The position numbers were made by a program, and so were the translations under genes. Below, one piece after another: positions 46,501-53,462 of a stretch of DNA of 64,000 nucleotides; position 1 is the first letter of the stretch, and every line of letters starts with the position of its first letter. This DNA is from Desulfuribacillus stibiiarsenatis (GTDB lineage Bacteria; Bacillota; Bacilli; Desulfuribacillales; Desulfuribacillaceae), in the NCBI RefSeq assembly GCF_001742305.1, contig NZ_MJAT01000035.1, positions 169,717 through 233,716 on the forward strand, in the 5' to 3' direction. The notes under the pieces were generated by a model. It did not search any database, had not been told where the DNA came from, and was given only the letters and a program-made list of their open reading frames with translations.

Positions 46501-46810
46501 CACATTCATGTCAGAAGCAACCATCAGCCGTCAGGAAGCTATGACCATGTACGCTAGAGTTATGGACATCGTCGAACTATTGGAGCAAGAGATCAATCTA
46601 GAATCTAAATACACCGATGTTGCAGACATCAGGGCGTGGGCATACGAATACGTCAAGAAAACAATCAGTGTAGGAGTCTTCAAGGGCAGAACGGAAACTA
46701 CAATCAACCCGTTAGGCACATTCACGAAAGCAGAAGCAGCTACAGCCATACGTAATATGTTAATCGGAGCAGAACTTATCAACGATAGAAATGTAACTGC
46801 GAAACCTTAG
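43523..46810 (+). CDS. Large surface protein: BspA-type LRRs, InlB-type repeats, three SLH domains
   Basis: Cell-surface protein of 1095 residues. Signal peptide 1-30; an unassigned beta-rich domain to about 195; about ten BspA-type leucine-rich repeats (200-460, pattern GxxAFxxNxLTxVxIPxxVTxIG); two Listeria-Bacteroides repeats (505-630, TKSGYTFGGWYTD and TRAGYTFTGWN); a Gly/Thr/Pro linker near 635-660; a mixed region; and three SLH domains (about 910-1085: HWSRDIVNEMASRVI, KDVSSTHKLADSI, YTDVADIRAWAYEYV) that bind it to pyruvylated wall polymer. Likely an adhesin or matrix-contact protein. GGAGAGGG precedes the ATG; it is a single-gene unit. Confidence 0.93.
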   Translation: MKRKGFGGFLLLVMFLSILQISLTVGSVLAEGITNVPNPGIQNFNSYTEKPLEPGTWVSTDPAGYYIVEGFKVVSSHAVKVTNVKADQDGVFIDEPAPSSEENVFFEIKTTGSFRLSSLILDSFGDHPPSYTVRVEGLVGNLVVHTQHVTVNSNNQNIVINSPVITAIRVHYIADSTRTHQLFSLVSFTITEPSANLPESVFEFNSSTKTITAYKGNFNVPVTIPVQINGVDVEVIGEEAFRNKLLTGVTIPSTVKTIGNNAFNGNRIDSMNIPSSVETIAEGAFANNSLSTVIIPEGVTSLGELAFYHNELVSVQLASTLTSIGAHAFEHNQLTNVDIPSGVTVIENNSFASNKITTITLPSGITSIGNYAFANNLIENIVIPNNVTTIGAYSFFTNKLTTVGIGTSVTTIGEGAFRTNELTEVVIPNNVRTIGDLALGGNPLTRITIGQNVDITTTGSTTLTYPHWWFESFYYHHFNRESGTYGYQFVNDSWYWLLLRYNVSFNVDSGSDINPQIVKLGEKASQPGSPTKSGYTFGGWYTDNTFTQAFDFENTEITGSIMIYAKWVAIAHTVTFLDWNGTVLKSETVNHGTSATAPENPTRAGYTFTGWNIAFSNITNDLTVSAQYIITSYDSDSGDTGGSGGGTTAPAPTPVPATDTQVIVIVNGEQQNAGKETVIEQDGAKIVELRADNNVLSQKIDEAITRNLAEGRQTQNVVEIPVATQGANQIRSVLTGDIVKKMEDNQFTLAINTEKVDYIIPAKEIAIEKVAAILNVEPTSLQQIEIEVRITNSNATIVNEINERGRAQGIEIIVQPVEFQLVARTTSITGEVLETAVSHFTSYVSRVIEVPPGVDPNKITTGILYNPDGTFVHIPTNVFRQDGKWYANLNSLTNSTYTVIWNPITVTSVENHWSRDIVNEMASRVIIADHESFTPDTAITRGEFADYIVRALGLYRVGVFKEQQFKDVSSTHKLADSITLASRYGIILGYPDGTFMSEATISRQEAMTMYARVMDIVELLEQEINLESKYTDVADIRAWAYEYVKKTISVGVFKGRTETTINPLGTFTKAEAATAIRNMLIGAELINDRNVTAKP

Positions 46811-46874
46811 AATAGCAATGTCAGAAAAAGTGTACCCTTGTAAAAGACATTTTTAAAAAGACTATGCTACAGTA

Positions 46875-46915
46875 AGGAGATGATTTCTGTATTTGAACAG
46901 GAGTCATCTTCTTTA
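46875..46915 (+). terminator. Imperfect hairpin after the SLH protein gene
   Basis: GAGATGATTTCTGT (46877-46890) pairs, with G-U pairs and a bulge, with ACAGGAGTCATCTTC (46897-46911), followed by a short T-rich stretch. Rest of the 304-base gap is AT-rich without a gene up to the tetR promoter. Confidence 0.5.
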
Positions 46916-47043
46916 CATTCCATTGATATCTATTAATATCATAGTAGCCCATGTATGTCTTAAGTTCCCTTTTTATTTACTCTAAACCTCACGCACAAAG
47001 GTTGAGGTTCACTACGTATGCGATTATTAATACTAAAAACATA

Positions 47044-47093
47044 TTGACAAAAATACGACAAGGCTTTATGATTTATTTAACCGAACGTTCAGT
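47044..47093 (+). promoter_or_regulatory. tetR promoter with overlapping TetR-type operator
   Basis: TTGACA (47044-47049), 17-base spacer, TATGAT (47067-47072). The inverted repeat ACCGAACGTTCAGT (47080-47093) covers the expected transcription start. A near-identical site lies before the next gene, suggesting autoregulation. Confidence 0.7.
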
Positions 47094-47114
47094 AAAAATA
47101 TTTGAGGTGACAAA

Positions 47115-47729
47115 ATGCCGAAAACAGACGGAGATATCACAAAAAAGCGAATACTACAAGTGGCTGAGAAGCTATTTTCAGAGCATGGTTTTGATGGAAC
47201 AGGTGTGGATAAGATTGCTAAGGCAGCGGGAGTTAACAAAGGATCCTTGTATTATCATTTTAAAGATAAGAATGACATTATAGAATCACTTTTCCAGAAA
47301 ATTATGAATGAGATACAAGACAATATCAACCTATTGCCAAAGGGAGCAAGCCAAGTAAAGGAAGTGAAAATTGAAGATAAAATCAAATCAGAAATTCAAT
47401 ATTTAAATCAAAAGAAACAAATCTTATCGATATTACTTATGGAGACTCTAAAAAGTGGGCAATCAATGGACTCCTTTATTAAATGTATGGAGATGGTAAT
47501 TAAGAAGGAATTGCACTTTATGCATGAGAAAGAAAAAGTAGAAAGTCTATCGGAAGAAGACTTACAAAGATATATGGTCCATGAATTTTTCACTGGGATA
47601 ATGCCAGTTATATCCTTTGTTACCTTAAAGGATAAGTGGTGTAACTATTTCAATTGTGACCAAGATAAAGTGCTAGAGTACTTTATGGAATCCTTTATCG
47701 ATTCGCATATCAAGTCACATAGATTATAG
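47115..47729 (+). CDS. TetR-family transcriptional repressor
   Basis: Regulator of 204 residues. The N-terminal helix-turn-helix reads RILQVAEKLFSEHGFDGTG (about 13-31), with KAAGVNKGSLYYHFKDKND as the recognition part; the rest is the ligand-binding domain. ATG 47115 follows GAGGTGAC. Matching operators lie at 47080-47093 and 47762-47777, so it most likely represses itself and the epimerase operon. The inducer is unknown. Confidence 0.92.
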   Translation: MPKTDGDITKKRILQVAEKLFSEHGFDGTGVDKIAKAAGVNKGSLYYHFKDKNDIIESLFQKIMNEIQDNINLLPKGASQVKEVKIEDKIKSEIQYLNQKKQILSILLMETLKSGQSMDSFIKCMEMVIKKELHFMHEKEKVESLSEEDLQRYMVHEFFTGIMPVISFVTLKDKWCNYFNCDQDKVLEYFMESFIDSHIKSHRL

Positions 47730-47761
47730 CACTGGCATCAAATTTTTTTGTCAATTTTATC

Positions 47762-47777
47762 AACCGAATGTTCGGTT
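47762..47777 (+). promoter_or_regulatory. TetR-type operator before the epimerase gene
   Basis: AACCGAA-TG-TTCGGTT: perfect seven-base arms around TG, 20 bases before the ATG and next to AGGAGG. Core ACCGAA-N2-TTC is shared with the site in front of tetR. Confidence 0.7.
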
Positions 47778-47797
47778 AAAAAAAGGAGGTTTTTTTT

Positions 47798-48787
47798 ATG
47801 AAGGTATTTCTTACTGGTAGTACGGGATTGCTAGGCAGTAATATTGTTAAAGAGCTAAAGGAAAAGGGCTACTACACGAAGGCGCTTGTGAGGTCTTTTG
47901 TTAGTGAACAGCGAATAAACGGTAAGGATGTAGAAATAGTTAAGGGAGACTTGCGAGACGTAAAGGGATTTGCACAAAAGCTAGAAGGTTGCGATGTATT
48001 GATTCATGCAGGAGCATATTTCACTGAATTTTTTCAATCGGGAAATAGAGATAATGCGCTTTACGAAATCAATGTTAAAGCTACAGAAATGCTATTCCAA
48101 GAGGCGTACAAACGTGGTGTAAAAAACATTATTTATGTTAGCTCAACGGGCGTTTTAGAAACGTCAGCTAAATCTGTCGCTACGGAGAATACAGCATATA
48201 CAGAAACGGATAATCCTTACTTTAATAGCAAGATAGAAGCCGAAATGAAAGTGAAAGAATTCATCAAAGACCATCCTGATGTCCGAGTACTAACGATTCT
48301 ACCAGCGATTATGATAGGCCCCAATGATTATACACCTACCAGAATGGGAGCCTTTGTACAAAACTTCTTAAGTAACAAACTGCCTATTATTCTACCCGTT
48401 AACATGGTACTTGTAGATGCTAGAGATGTTGCGAAAGCGATTATCTCAGCAATTCAAAATGGAAAAAGCGGTGAACGATATATCATTGGTGGGAATGTTT
48501 ACTCCATGAAACAAATTTGCGAAACATTATCGGAAGCTTCAGGGCAACCCTTGCCTAAAAGAAAACCGCCTTTCTCTGTAGTCTATATATTATCTGGTTT
48601 CCTCTCAGCAATTTCTAAAATTACAGGAAAGACTTCTCCACTTCCGAGAAGAGACGAACTACTTAAGATGAAGGACCCAAAAGGCTATTCGTCGGAAAAA
48701 GCAAAGAGTGAGCTAGGGATATCCTTCCGACCTTTTCCTGAAACGATACGCGATACGGTGTATTGGTTTAAGCACGAAACTAAGTAA
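47798..48787 (+). CDS. NAD(P)-dependent epimerase/dehydratase (dihydroflavonol reductase-like)
   Basis: Extended short-chain dehydrogenase of 329 residues. Nucleotide-binding motif TGSTGLLGSNIV (residues 6-17), a downstream VSSTGVLETSA segment and the catalytic Tyr-x3-Lys in NPYFNSKIEAE. The C-terminal half resembles the dihydroflavonol-4-reductase and hopanoid-associated sugar epimerase group. AAAGGAGG precedes the ATG, with the TetR-type operator just before it. The substrate is unknown; sugar- or lipid-linked substrates are plausible given the membrane enzymes that follow. Confidence 0.85.
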   Translation: MKVFLTGSTGLLGSNIVKELKEKGYYTKALVRSFVSEQRINGKDVEIVKGDLRDVKGFAQKLEGCDVLIHAGAYFTEFFQSGNRDNALYEINVKATEMLFQEAYKRGVKNIIYVSSTGVLETSAKSVATENTAYTETDNPYFNSKIEAEMKVKEFIKDHPDVRVLTILPAIMIGPNDYTPTRMGAFVQNFLSNKLPIILPVNMVLVDARDVAKAIISAIQNGKSGERYIIGGNVYSMKQICETLSEASGQPLPKRKPPFSVVYILSGFLSAISKITGKTSPLPRRDELLKMKDPKGYSSEKAKSELGISFRPFPETIRDTVYWFKHETK

Positions 48788-48841
48788 TCTTAAAGTAATA
48801 ATAGCAACGCAAACTATAGGTGTATATTGGAGGTGCTTAAG

Positions 48842-49276
48842 GTGGCGGCATTAGCAATGTTTTGTGAAAATATTGCAGGTAAATTAAGTAATGGTGGTTT
48901 CAGAATGACCCCTCAACGTAGAGTTGTTATAGAAATCATGGTAATGAATCATGATAAACATCTTACCGTAGATGAAATCTATGAGTTAGTGAAGGAAAAA
49001 AGTGAGGATATTGGATTAGCAACAGTGTATAGAACCCTAAGCATGTTAATGAAATTAGGGGTAGTGTCAAAAATAATTTTGGATGATATTCGTAATTATT
49101 ATGAGATTAAACTTTCTAAATATGATCATTATCATCTAGTATGCAAAAAGTGTGGGAGAGTTATTGAGGGGAAAAATATCTTAAAAAAGTATGTTGAGGA
49201 AATCGTTAAGAAAGAGCATGACTTTATGATTGTTGATAAAAAGATAGTTTTTTATGGATTGTGCGCAAGTTGCTAA
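48842..49276 (+). CDS. Fur-family metal/peroxide regulator
   Basis: DNA-binding regulator of about 144 residues. Winged helix with GFRMTPQRRVVIEIM (about 19-33) and LATVYRTLSMLMKLG; dimerisation domain with HYHLVCKKCG and the second zinc pair GLCASC at the C-terminus. The HxH pattern in DHYHLVC is typical of Fur and PerR. Start GTG 48842 lies eight bases after GGAGG. Fur, PerR and Zur cannot be told apart by eye. It lies 54 bases after the epimerase, probably in the same transcript. Confidence 0.87.
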   Translation: MAALAMFCENIAGKLSNGGFRMTPQRRVVIEIMVMNHDKHLTVDEIYELVKEKSEDIGLATVYRTLSMLMKLGVVSKIILDDIRNYYEIKLSKYDHYHLVCKKCGRVIEGKNILKKYVEEIVKKEHDFMIVDKKIVFYGLCASC

Positions 49277-49314
49277 GTTTTTAAATATTAACGTTGAGAG
49301 AGGAAGTGCTTAGT

Positions 49315-50466
49315 ATGAGTGGTAATAACAAAGACGCAACAATTAAGGGGAGTTTTTGGGGTGCAACTATATTTTATGTTTTCATAGCATTTGAGTTTTT
49401 ATATATGGCAAGCCCCTTCGCTATCTATTTTTATTCCGCATATAATCCAGCGTTAGATTTTTTTAATCAGTCCGTTACATGGTCATGGATGATTAGTTTC
49501 TTTTTGCCACATATTGCTAAGACCTCAATACCTATATTTAATATTATCCCGTTCATAGGAGGGTTTCTGGCTACTTTAGGTTTCTTATTCTTCTGTATCG
49601 GAGCAATACAAGTATATTACTACAAATTAGCTAAAAAAGGGGCAGTAACTGGGGGAATCTATCGCTATATAAGACACCCTCAATACACATCGTTTATCGT
49701 GTGTAGCTTTGGATTACTTTTGTTATGGCCACGATACATCATTCTCATCATGTTTGTCACGATGCTATTTGCCTATTATCTTTTGGCTAGGGTTGAGGAA
49801 AGGGAATGTGAAGCGAAATTCGGTCAATCCTATCTTGACTATAAGAACAAAACAAATATGTTTATTCCAATTAAATTTAACTTATTTAGAAAAATAAAAT
49901 TTGCTCATAGGCCATTGCTGGCGAGAATTGCTGTGATATTTGCAATCTATATAATTACGGTTATAGGGGCGATTGGACTGGCAAGAATGCTAGACAACAT
50001 GACATTAAATAGCCTATATACCTACTATACAGTTGATGCTGCCTATATATCTATAAGTGAGATTGATGAACAGAAAATGAAAAAAATTATTGAAATAGTG
50101 ACATCAAATAAACAAGTACTTAAGATGCTGGAACGTACGAATGATGAAGATAAGACAAAATATTTAAACTACATACTACCTAAGGAGTGGTATGTATCAG
50201 AGATTCCAATGAAAGGAATAGACGGTAGAGAAGGCGTTACTCCCCATCTGTCACCTAGAGATTATGATCGTGATTTGTATAAGGTAATCTTCATAAAGGC
50301 GGAAATACGTGGAGAAACAGAAGCTATTGGAAAAGACATCATAACGCGAGTTTCAAATCTGACACCGATTATGGAAGTATGGGTCAACACAGCAAGTGGG
50401 GAAGTGTCACTGGTAGAAGAATTAACACAAAGGTTTTATATCAATATACCCGTAGCCATTTACTAA
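49315..50466 (+). CDS. Membrane methyltransferase of the isoprenylcysteine carboxyl methyltransferase/PEMT type
   Basis: Membrane protein of about 383 residues. Helices lie in residues 10-60, 80-110 and 135-165. The ICMT/PEMT signature is TGGIYRYIRHPQYTSF with VEERECEAKFGQSYLDYKNK, near residues 120-185, which binds S-adenosylmethionine at the membrane. After another helix (about 200-225) a soluble domain of about 155 residues follows that I do not recognise. It probably methylates a lipid or membrane-linked carboxylate. I start at ATG 49315. Confidence 0.8.
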   Translation: MSGNNKDATIKGSFWGATIFYVFIAFEFLYMASPFAIYFYSAYNPALDFFNQSVTWSWMISFFLPHIAKTSIPIFNIIPFIGGFLATLGFLFFCIGAIQVYYYKLAKKGAVTGGIYRYIRHPQYTSFIVCSFGLLLLWPRYIILIMFVTMLFAYYLLARVEERECEAKFGQSYLDYKNKTNMFIPIKFNLFRKIKFAHRPLLARIAVIFAIYIITVIGAIGLARMLDNMTLNSLYTYYTVDAAYISISEIDEQKMKKIIEIVTSNKQVLKMLERTNDEDKTKYLNYILPKEWYVSEIPMKGIDGREGVTPHLSPRDYDRDLYKVIFIKAEIRGETEAIGKDIITRVSNLTPIMEVWVNTASGEVSLVEELTQRFYINIPVAIY

Positions 50467-50516
50467 AGCTACAAGTCGTTCGAACTACCCTATTAGCAAG
50501 GTGGTGAAAGCATAAG

Positions 50517-51590
50517 ATGAGTTGGTATAGGATTGGAATATTAGTATTGGTTATGATTGTACTCTTCGGAATTGTGATTTGGTATTATTATACGCGCCCA
50601 CTTTATATAGGACCAGTATCTGCACATTTTGATGGGAGGCAATTCTACTATAAAGAAAGTAATACATTTAGAGATACTATAAAATGGCTTAGGGAAATGG
50701 AGATGGTTATTTGGCCAGATTGGATTAATGACCCACTGCAAAAGGCTCCAGAAGAATATGTGAAGATGGGTGAAATAAAAGTTACGTATATTAATCACGC
50801 AACCGTATTGATTCAAGTGGATGAGGTTAACATTCTTACCGATCCAATCTGGTCGGAAAGGGCCGGTTGGGATGGCAGAGTAGGAGTAAAGCGAATTCGC
50901 GCACCAGGAATAGCATTTGAGGATTTGCCTAGAATTGATGTGATTCTGATTAGTCATGATCATTTTGATCACTTAGACTTACCTACAATTAACCAGTTAA
51001 TAAAAGAGTATAACCCTCAAATATTAGTAGGATTAGGCGTAAAATCGGTAATTGGTACGAAACGTTCATCGAAGATCACAGAAATGGATTGGTGGCAAGA
51101 TTGGACATTGCCTTATACGGACATAAAGTTCACATTTGTTCCTGCCCGACACAATTCTGGGAGGTCGATTATTGGACGTAATCGCACATTATGGGGAGGA
51201 TTTGTGATTGAAGGTTCTGGGGGAAACATCTATTTTGCAGGGGATACAGGGTATGATGAATTGTTTTTGGAAATCAATAAACGTTTTGGTAGCTTTCAAT
51301 TAACGATATTACCTATAGGCAGCTATGAGAAAAGGTGGTATATGATTCACCATCATATGAATCCAGATGATGCTGTCCGAGCACATATGACACTTGAATC
51401 ACTACAAAGCATTGGAATACATTACGCCACATTTAATGAACATCCTGAACAAGCTGTCGATGCTCATGAGAAAGATTTACTCATTGCGCTAGAAAAATAC
51501 GGCTTACCAAAAGCAAAGTTTTGGGTACTTGGGTTTGGAGAAGGTAGATATGTAATAACCGTAGATGAAGATGAACGAGAAGTAGAGTGA
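50517..51590 (+). CDS. Metallo-beta-lactamase-fold hydrolase (NAPE-PLD/UlaG-like)
   Basis: Protein of 357 residues with one N-terminal membrane helix (residues 4-24), then a metallo-beta-lactamase domain. Zinc motif HDHFDHLD (about 144-151), followed by PARHNSGR and FAGDTGYDE. The order and spacing fit the N-acyl-phosphatidylethanolamine phospholipase D group. The helix places the active site at the membrane, facing a lipid. AAGGTGGTG precedes the ATG. It follows the membrane methyltransferase by 50 bases. The substrate is inferred only from family. Confidence 0.85.
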   Translation: MSWYRIGILVLVMIVLFGIVIWYYYTRPLYIGPVSAHFDGRQFYYKESNTFRDTIKWLREMEMVIWPDWINDPLQKAPEEYVKMGEIKVTYINHATVLIQVDEVNILTDPIWSERAGWDGRVGVKRIRAPGIAFEDLPRIDVILISHDHFDHLDLPTINQLIKEYNPQILVGLGVKSVIGTKRSSKITEMDWWQDWTLPYTDIKFTFVPARHNSGRSIIGRNRTLWGGFVIEGSGGNIYFAGDTGYDELFLEINKRFGSFQLTILPIGSYEKRWYMIHHHMNPDDAVRAHMTLESLQSIGIHYATFNEHPEQAVDAHEKDLLIALEKYGLPKAKFWVLGFGEGRYVITVDEDEREVE

Positions 51591-51623
51591 TTTTGTATAC
51601 CCAAACATAGGGAGGTCTTATCA

Positions 51624-52178
51624 ATGAATAATCATCAAGTATGCTCTATTGATCATGCAAAGAGCCTAGATAATAAATTGAGGGGAATCATCCAGAACCC
51701 AAATAAAATACTGGGGAATTACATTAATAAAGGTATGTTGGTAATAGATATTGGTTGTGGTCCAGGCTTTTTTACCACTACCATGGCAGAACTAGTTGGA
51801 GATAAAGGCAAAGTTATTGCAATCGACTTGCAAGAAAAAATGCTAGAATTCCTAAAGGATAAAATTCGCGGGACAAAACTTGAAGAAATCATTATAACGC
51901 ATCAATGTTCAGAAAGAAGTTTAGAACTATCTGCTGAAGCAGATTTTATATTAGCTTTCTATATGGTGCATGAAGTTCCTTGTCAAAAAACATTCTTTCA
52001 AGAAGTTAAATCATTAATCAAGCTAGATGGCAAGGTCCTTGTAGTTGAGCCATTCTTCCATGTCAGCAATAGATCCTTTCAAAAAACAAAAGAAATAGTA
52101 AGTAATATGGGATTCGAGATTATAGAAGAACCAAATATGTTTATGTGTCGTTCTATCGTATTAAAAAGCAAGAGTTAA
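51624..52178 (+). CDS. Class I SAM-dependent methyltransferase
   Basis: Small methyltransferase of 184 residues. Motif I reads VIDIGCGPGFFTTTMAEL (about 37-54), motif II AIDLQEKMLEFL, and the acidic ADFILAFYMVHEV segment follows. It resembles UbiE/Coq5-like enzymes. GGGAGG precedes the ATG. It is the last gene of the TetR-controlled group; its substrate is unknown. Confidence 0.87.
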   Translation: MNNHQVCSIDHAKSLDNKLRGIIQNPNKILGNYINKGMLVIDIGCGPGFFTTTMAELVGDKGKVIAIDLQEKMLEFLKDKIRGTKLEEIIITHQCSERSLELSAEADFILAFYMVHEVPCQKTFFQEVKSLIKLDGKVLVVEPFFHVSNRSFQKTKEIVSNMGFEIIEEPNMFMCRSIVLKSKS

Positions 52179-52217
52179 TCATAGTAGATTATAGCTTGAC
52201 AACTATTTTTCAGGCAC

Positions 52218-52253
52218 AAAAAAGAGGTTTCGGCATACTTGCCGAAACCTCTT
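52218..52253 (-). terminator. Terminator of selC
   Basis: Fourteen-pair stem AAGAGGTTTCGGCA/TGCCGAAACCTCTT (52222-52235 with 52240-52253). The T run is on the minus strand (A run at 52218-52223), so it ends the tRNA-Sec transcript. Confidence 0.85.
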
Positions 52254-52274
52254 GAAGCTTTGGTACTACTAATT

Positions 52275-52370
52275 TGGCGGGAGCGTCTGGGAATCGAACC
52301 CAGCTACGACAGTCATGCCGTACGCGCGGTTTTGAAGACCGGGAGAGACACCAGTACCCTAACCGCCCCC
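52275..52370 (-). tRNA. selC: tRNA-Sec (anticodon TCA)
   Basis: A 96-nucleotide tRNA with CCA encoded. Read on the minus strand it begins GGGGGCGG and ends CGCTCCCGCCA. The anticodon loop is CTTCAAA, giving anticodon TCA, which reads UGA. The T arm is CTGGG-TTCGATT-CCCAG. The long variable arm TACGGCA/TGTCGTA with loop TGAC and the extended length are hallmarks of tRNA-Sec. It proves that the organism inserts selenocysteine at UGA and supports the recoded genes at 13.5, 37.0 and 54.8 kb. Confidence 0.96.
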
Positions 52371-52404
52371 ATAATGGTGAATGTGTTTAATGAGAGTAAT
52401 TTTT

Positions 52405-52433
52405 AATATACCATATTTATAATGCTTATTCAA
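52405..52433 (-). promoter_or_regulatory. Promoter of selC
   Basis: On the minus strand TTGAAT (52433-52428), 17-base spacer and TATATT (52410-52405), about 35 bases before the tRNA 5' end. Confidence 0.65.
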
Positions 52434-52529
52434 CCTGTAAACCTTGGGAACATTCTAAAAAAATCTGCATAAATCAATAGAAAGTTCTATATGATGTACC
52501 AAAAAGAAAGATATTGGGGTGATGATATT

Positions 52530-53462
52530 GTGAACCTTCAAAGTAGAATAAGTAGAATCGTCAGTTGGCAAATGATTACAATCAGCATTTTTATATGGGG
52601 AATTATGTTCCTATTCTCTTCCTATGTTATCTATGCCACTGAGGAGAATGAGTGGTCGCTGTTTGTTGATGGAACAAATGTTTTTCCTGATGTAGCACCT
52701 AGCCCCACTAATGAAGATATTGCAATACCTGTACGCTTTGTTGTTGAGAATTTAGGCGGTACTGTGAATTGGGAGCCCTATACCAAAGTAGTAACTGGTA
52801 AGATTGAAGACCAAACCTTTCACATTCAATTTGATACCCTTACCCACCAAGTAGTAACGTTCAAAATGAATGAGAAAGACTTGCCAACAAATGTTGCAAA
52901 CATTCATTTGCAATCAGGACGTACAATGGTTCCAATCCAAGTTGTAGAAAAGTTAATTAATTCAAAAATATATCAAGACCCCGAGTTGCAATTACTACAT
53001 GTAAAGCCTTCCCAAGAGCATCAGTTGGAACACTTATTAAAGAGAGCAGCAGATGCAGATCAACACCTTTTGAATACTTTGAAAACCCTCCGAACTACGC
53101 AGTTGAAGCAACTCCAGGATCGACTAAGAACGTACTATTCCACAAAAGTGTCCAATGCAATTATAGAATATTATTATCATAAAAGTCCAAATGGAGTCTA
53201 TACAATTGTTCCAACGGATGCCCCTATCTCAATCACGCCTGTTCATCAAATCGAGACTATAAAACTACAAAAAAACAACGATAGAACGGGAGAAAGCTTT
53301 TTTTTATCAGTAGTAAAGAAACAAAAAATGTTTGCCACATATAAAGTTCACTCCTTGTATGAATTTCAACTGATCAACAAACAATGGATAATAGTTGAAA
53401 TTACTCATCAATTAGTAGACAATAAAGAGAATGGAACGGGTAAATATGGAGGCGGAATATAA
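52530..53462 (+). CDS. Exported stalk-domain protein coupled to selA
   Basis: Protein of about 310 residues. A hydrophobic signal or anchor lies at residues 14-38 (ITISIFIWGIMFLFSSYVIY). Residues 42-135 look like a copper-amine-oxidase N-terminal/stalk domain: WSLFVDGTNVFPD, IAIPVRFVVENLGG, VNWEPYTKVVTG. The rest (about 165-300) is helical, then beta-rich, and unassigned. I start at GTG 52530, six bases after GGGGTGAT; ATG 52491 has no ribosome site. The stop overlaps the selA start (TAATG), an unexpected coupling with a selenium enzyme. No role in selenium metabolism is known to me. Confidence 0.78.
   Translation: MNLQSRISRIVSWQMITISIFIWGIMFLFSSYVIYATEENEWSLFVDGTNVFPDVAPSPTNEDIAIPVRFVVENLGGTVNWEPYTKVVTGKIEDQTFHIQFDTLTHQVVTFKMNEKDLPTNVANIHLQSGRTMVPIQVVEKLINSKIYQDPELQLLHVKPSQEHQLEHLLKRAADADQHLLNTLKTLRTTQLKQLQDRLRTYYSTKVSNAIIEYYYHKSPNGVYTIVPTDAPISITPVHQIETIKLQKNNDRTGESFFLSVVKKQKMFATYKVHSLYEFQLINKQWIIVEITHQLVDNKENGTGKYGGGI

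Noticed and set aside
46951..47283. A 110-codon frame overlapping the tetR start
   Set aside because: It runs out of frame through tetR, which has clear TetR motifs and its own promoter and ribosome site.
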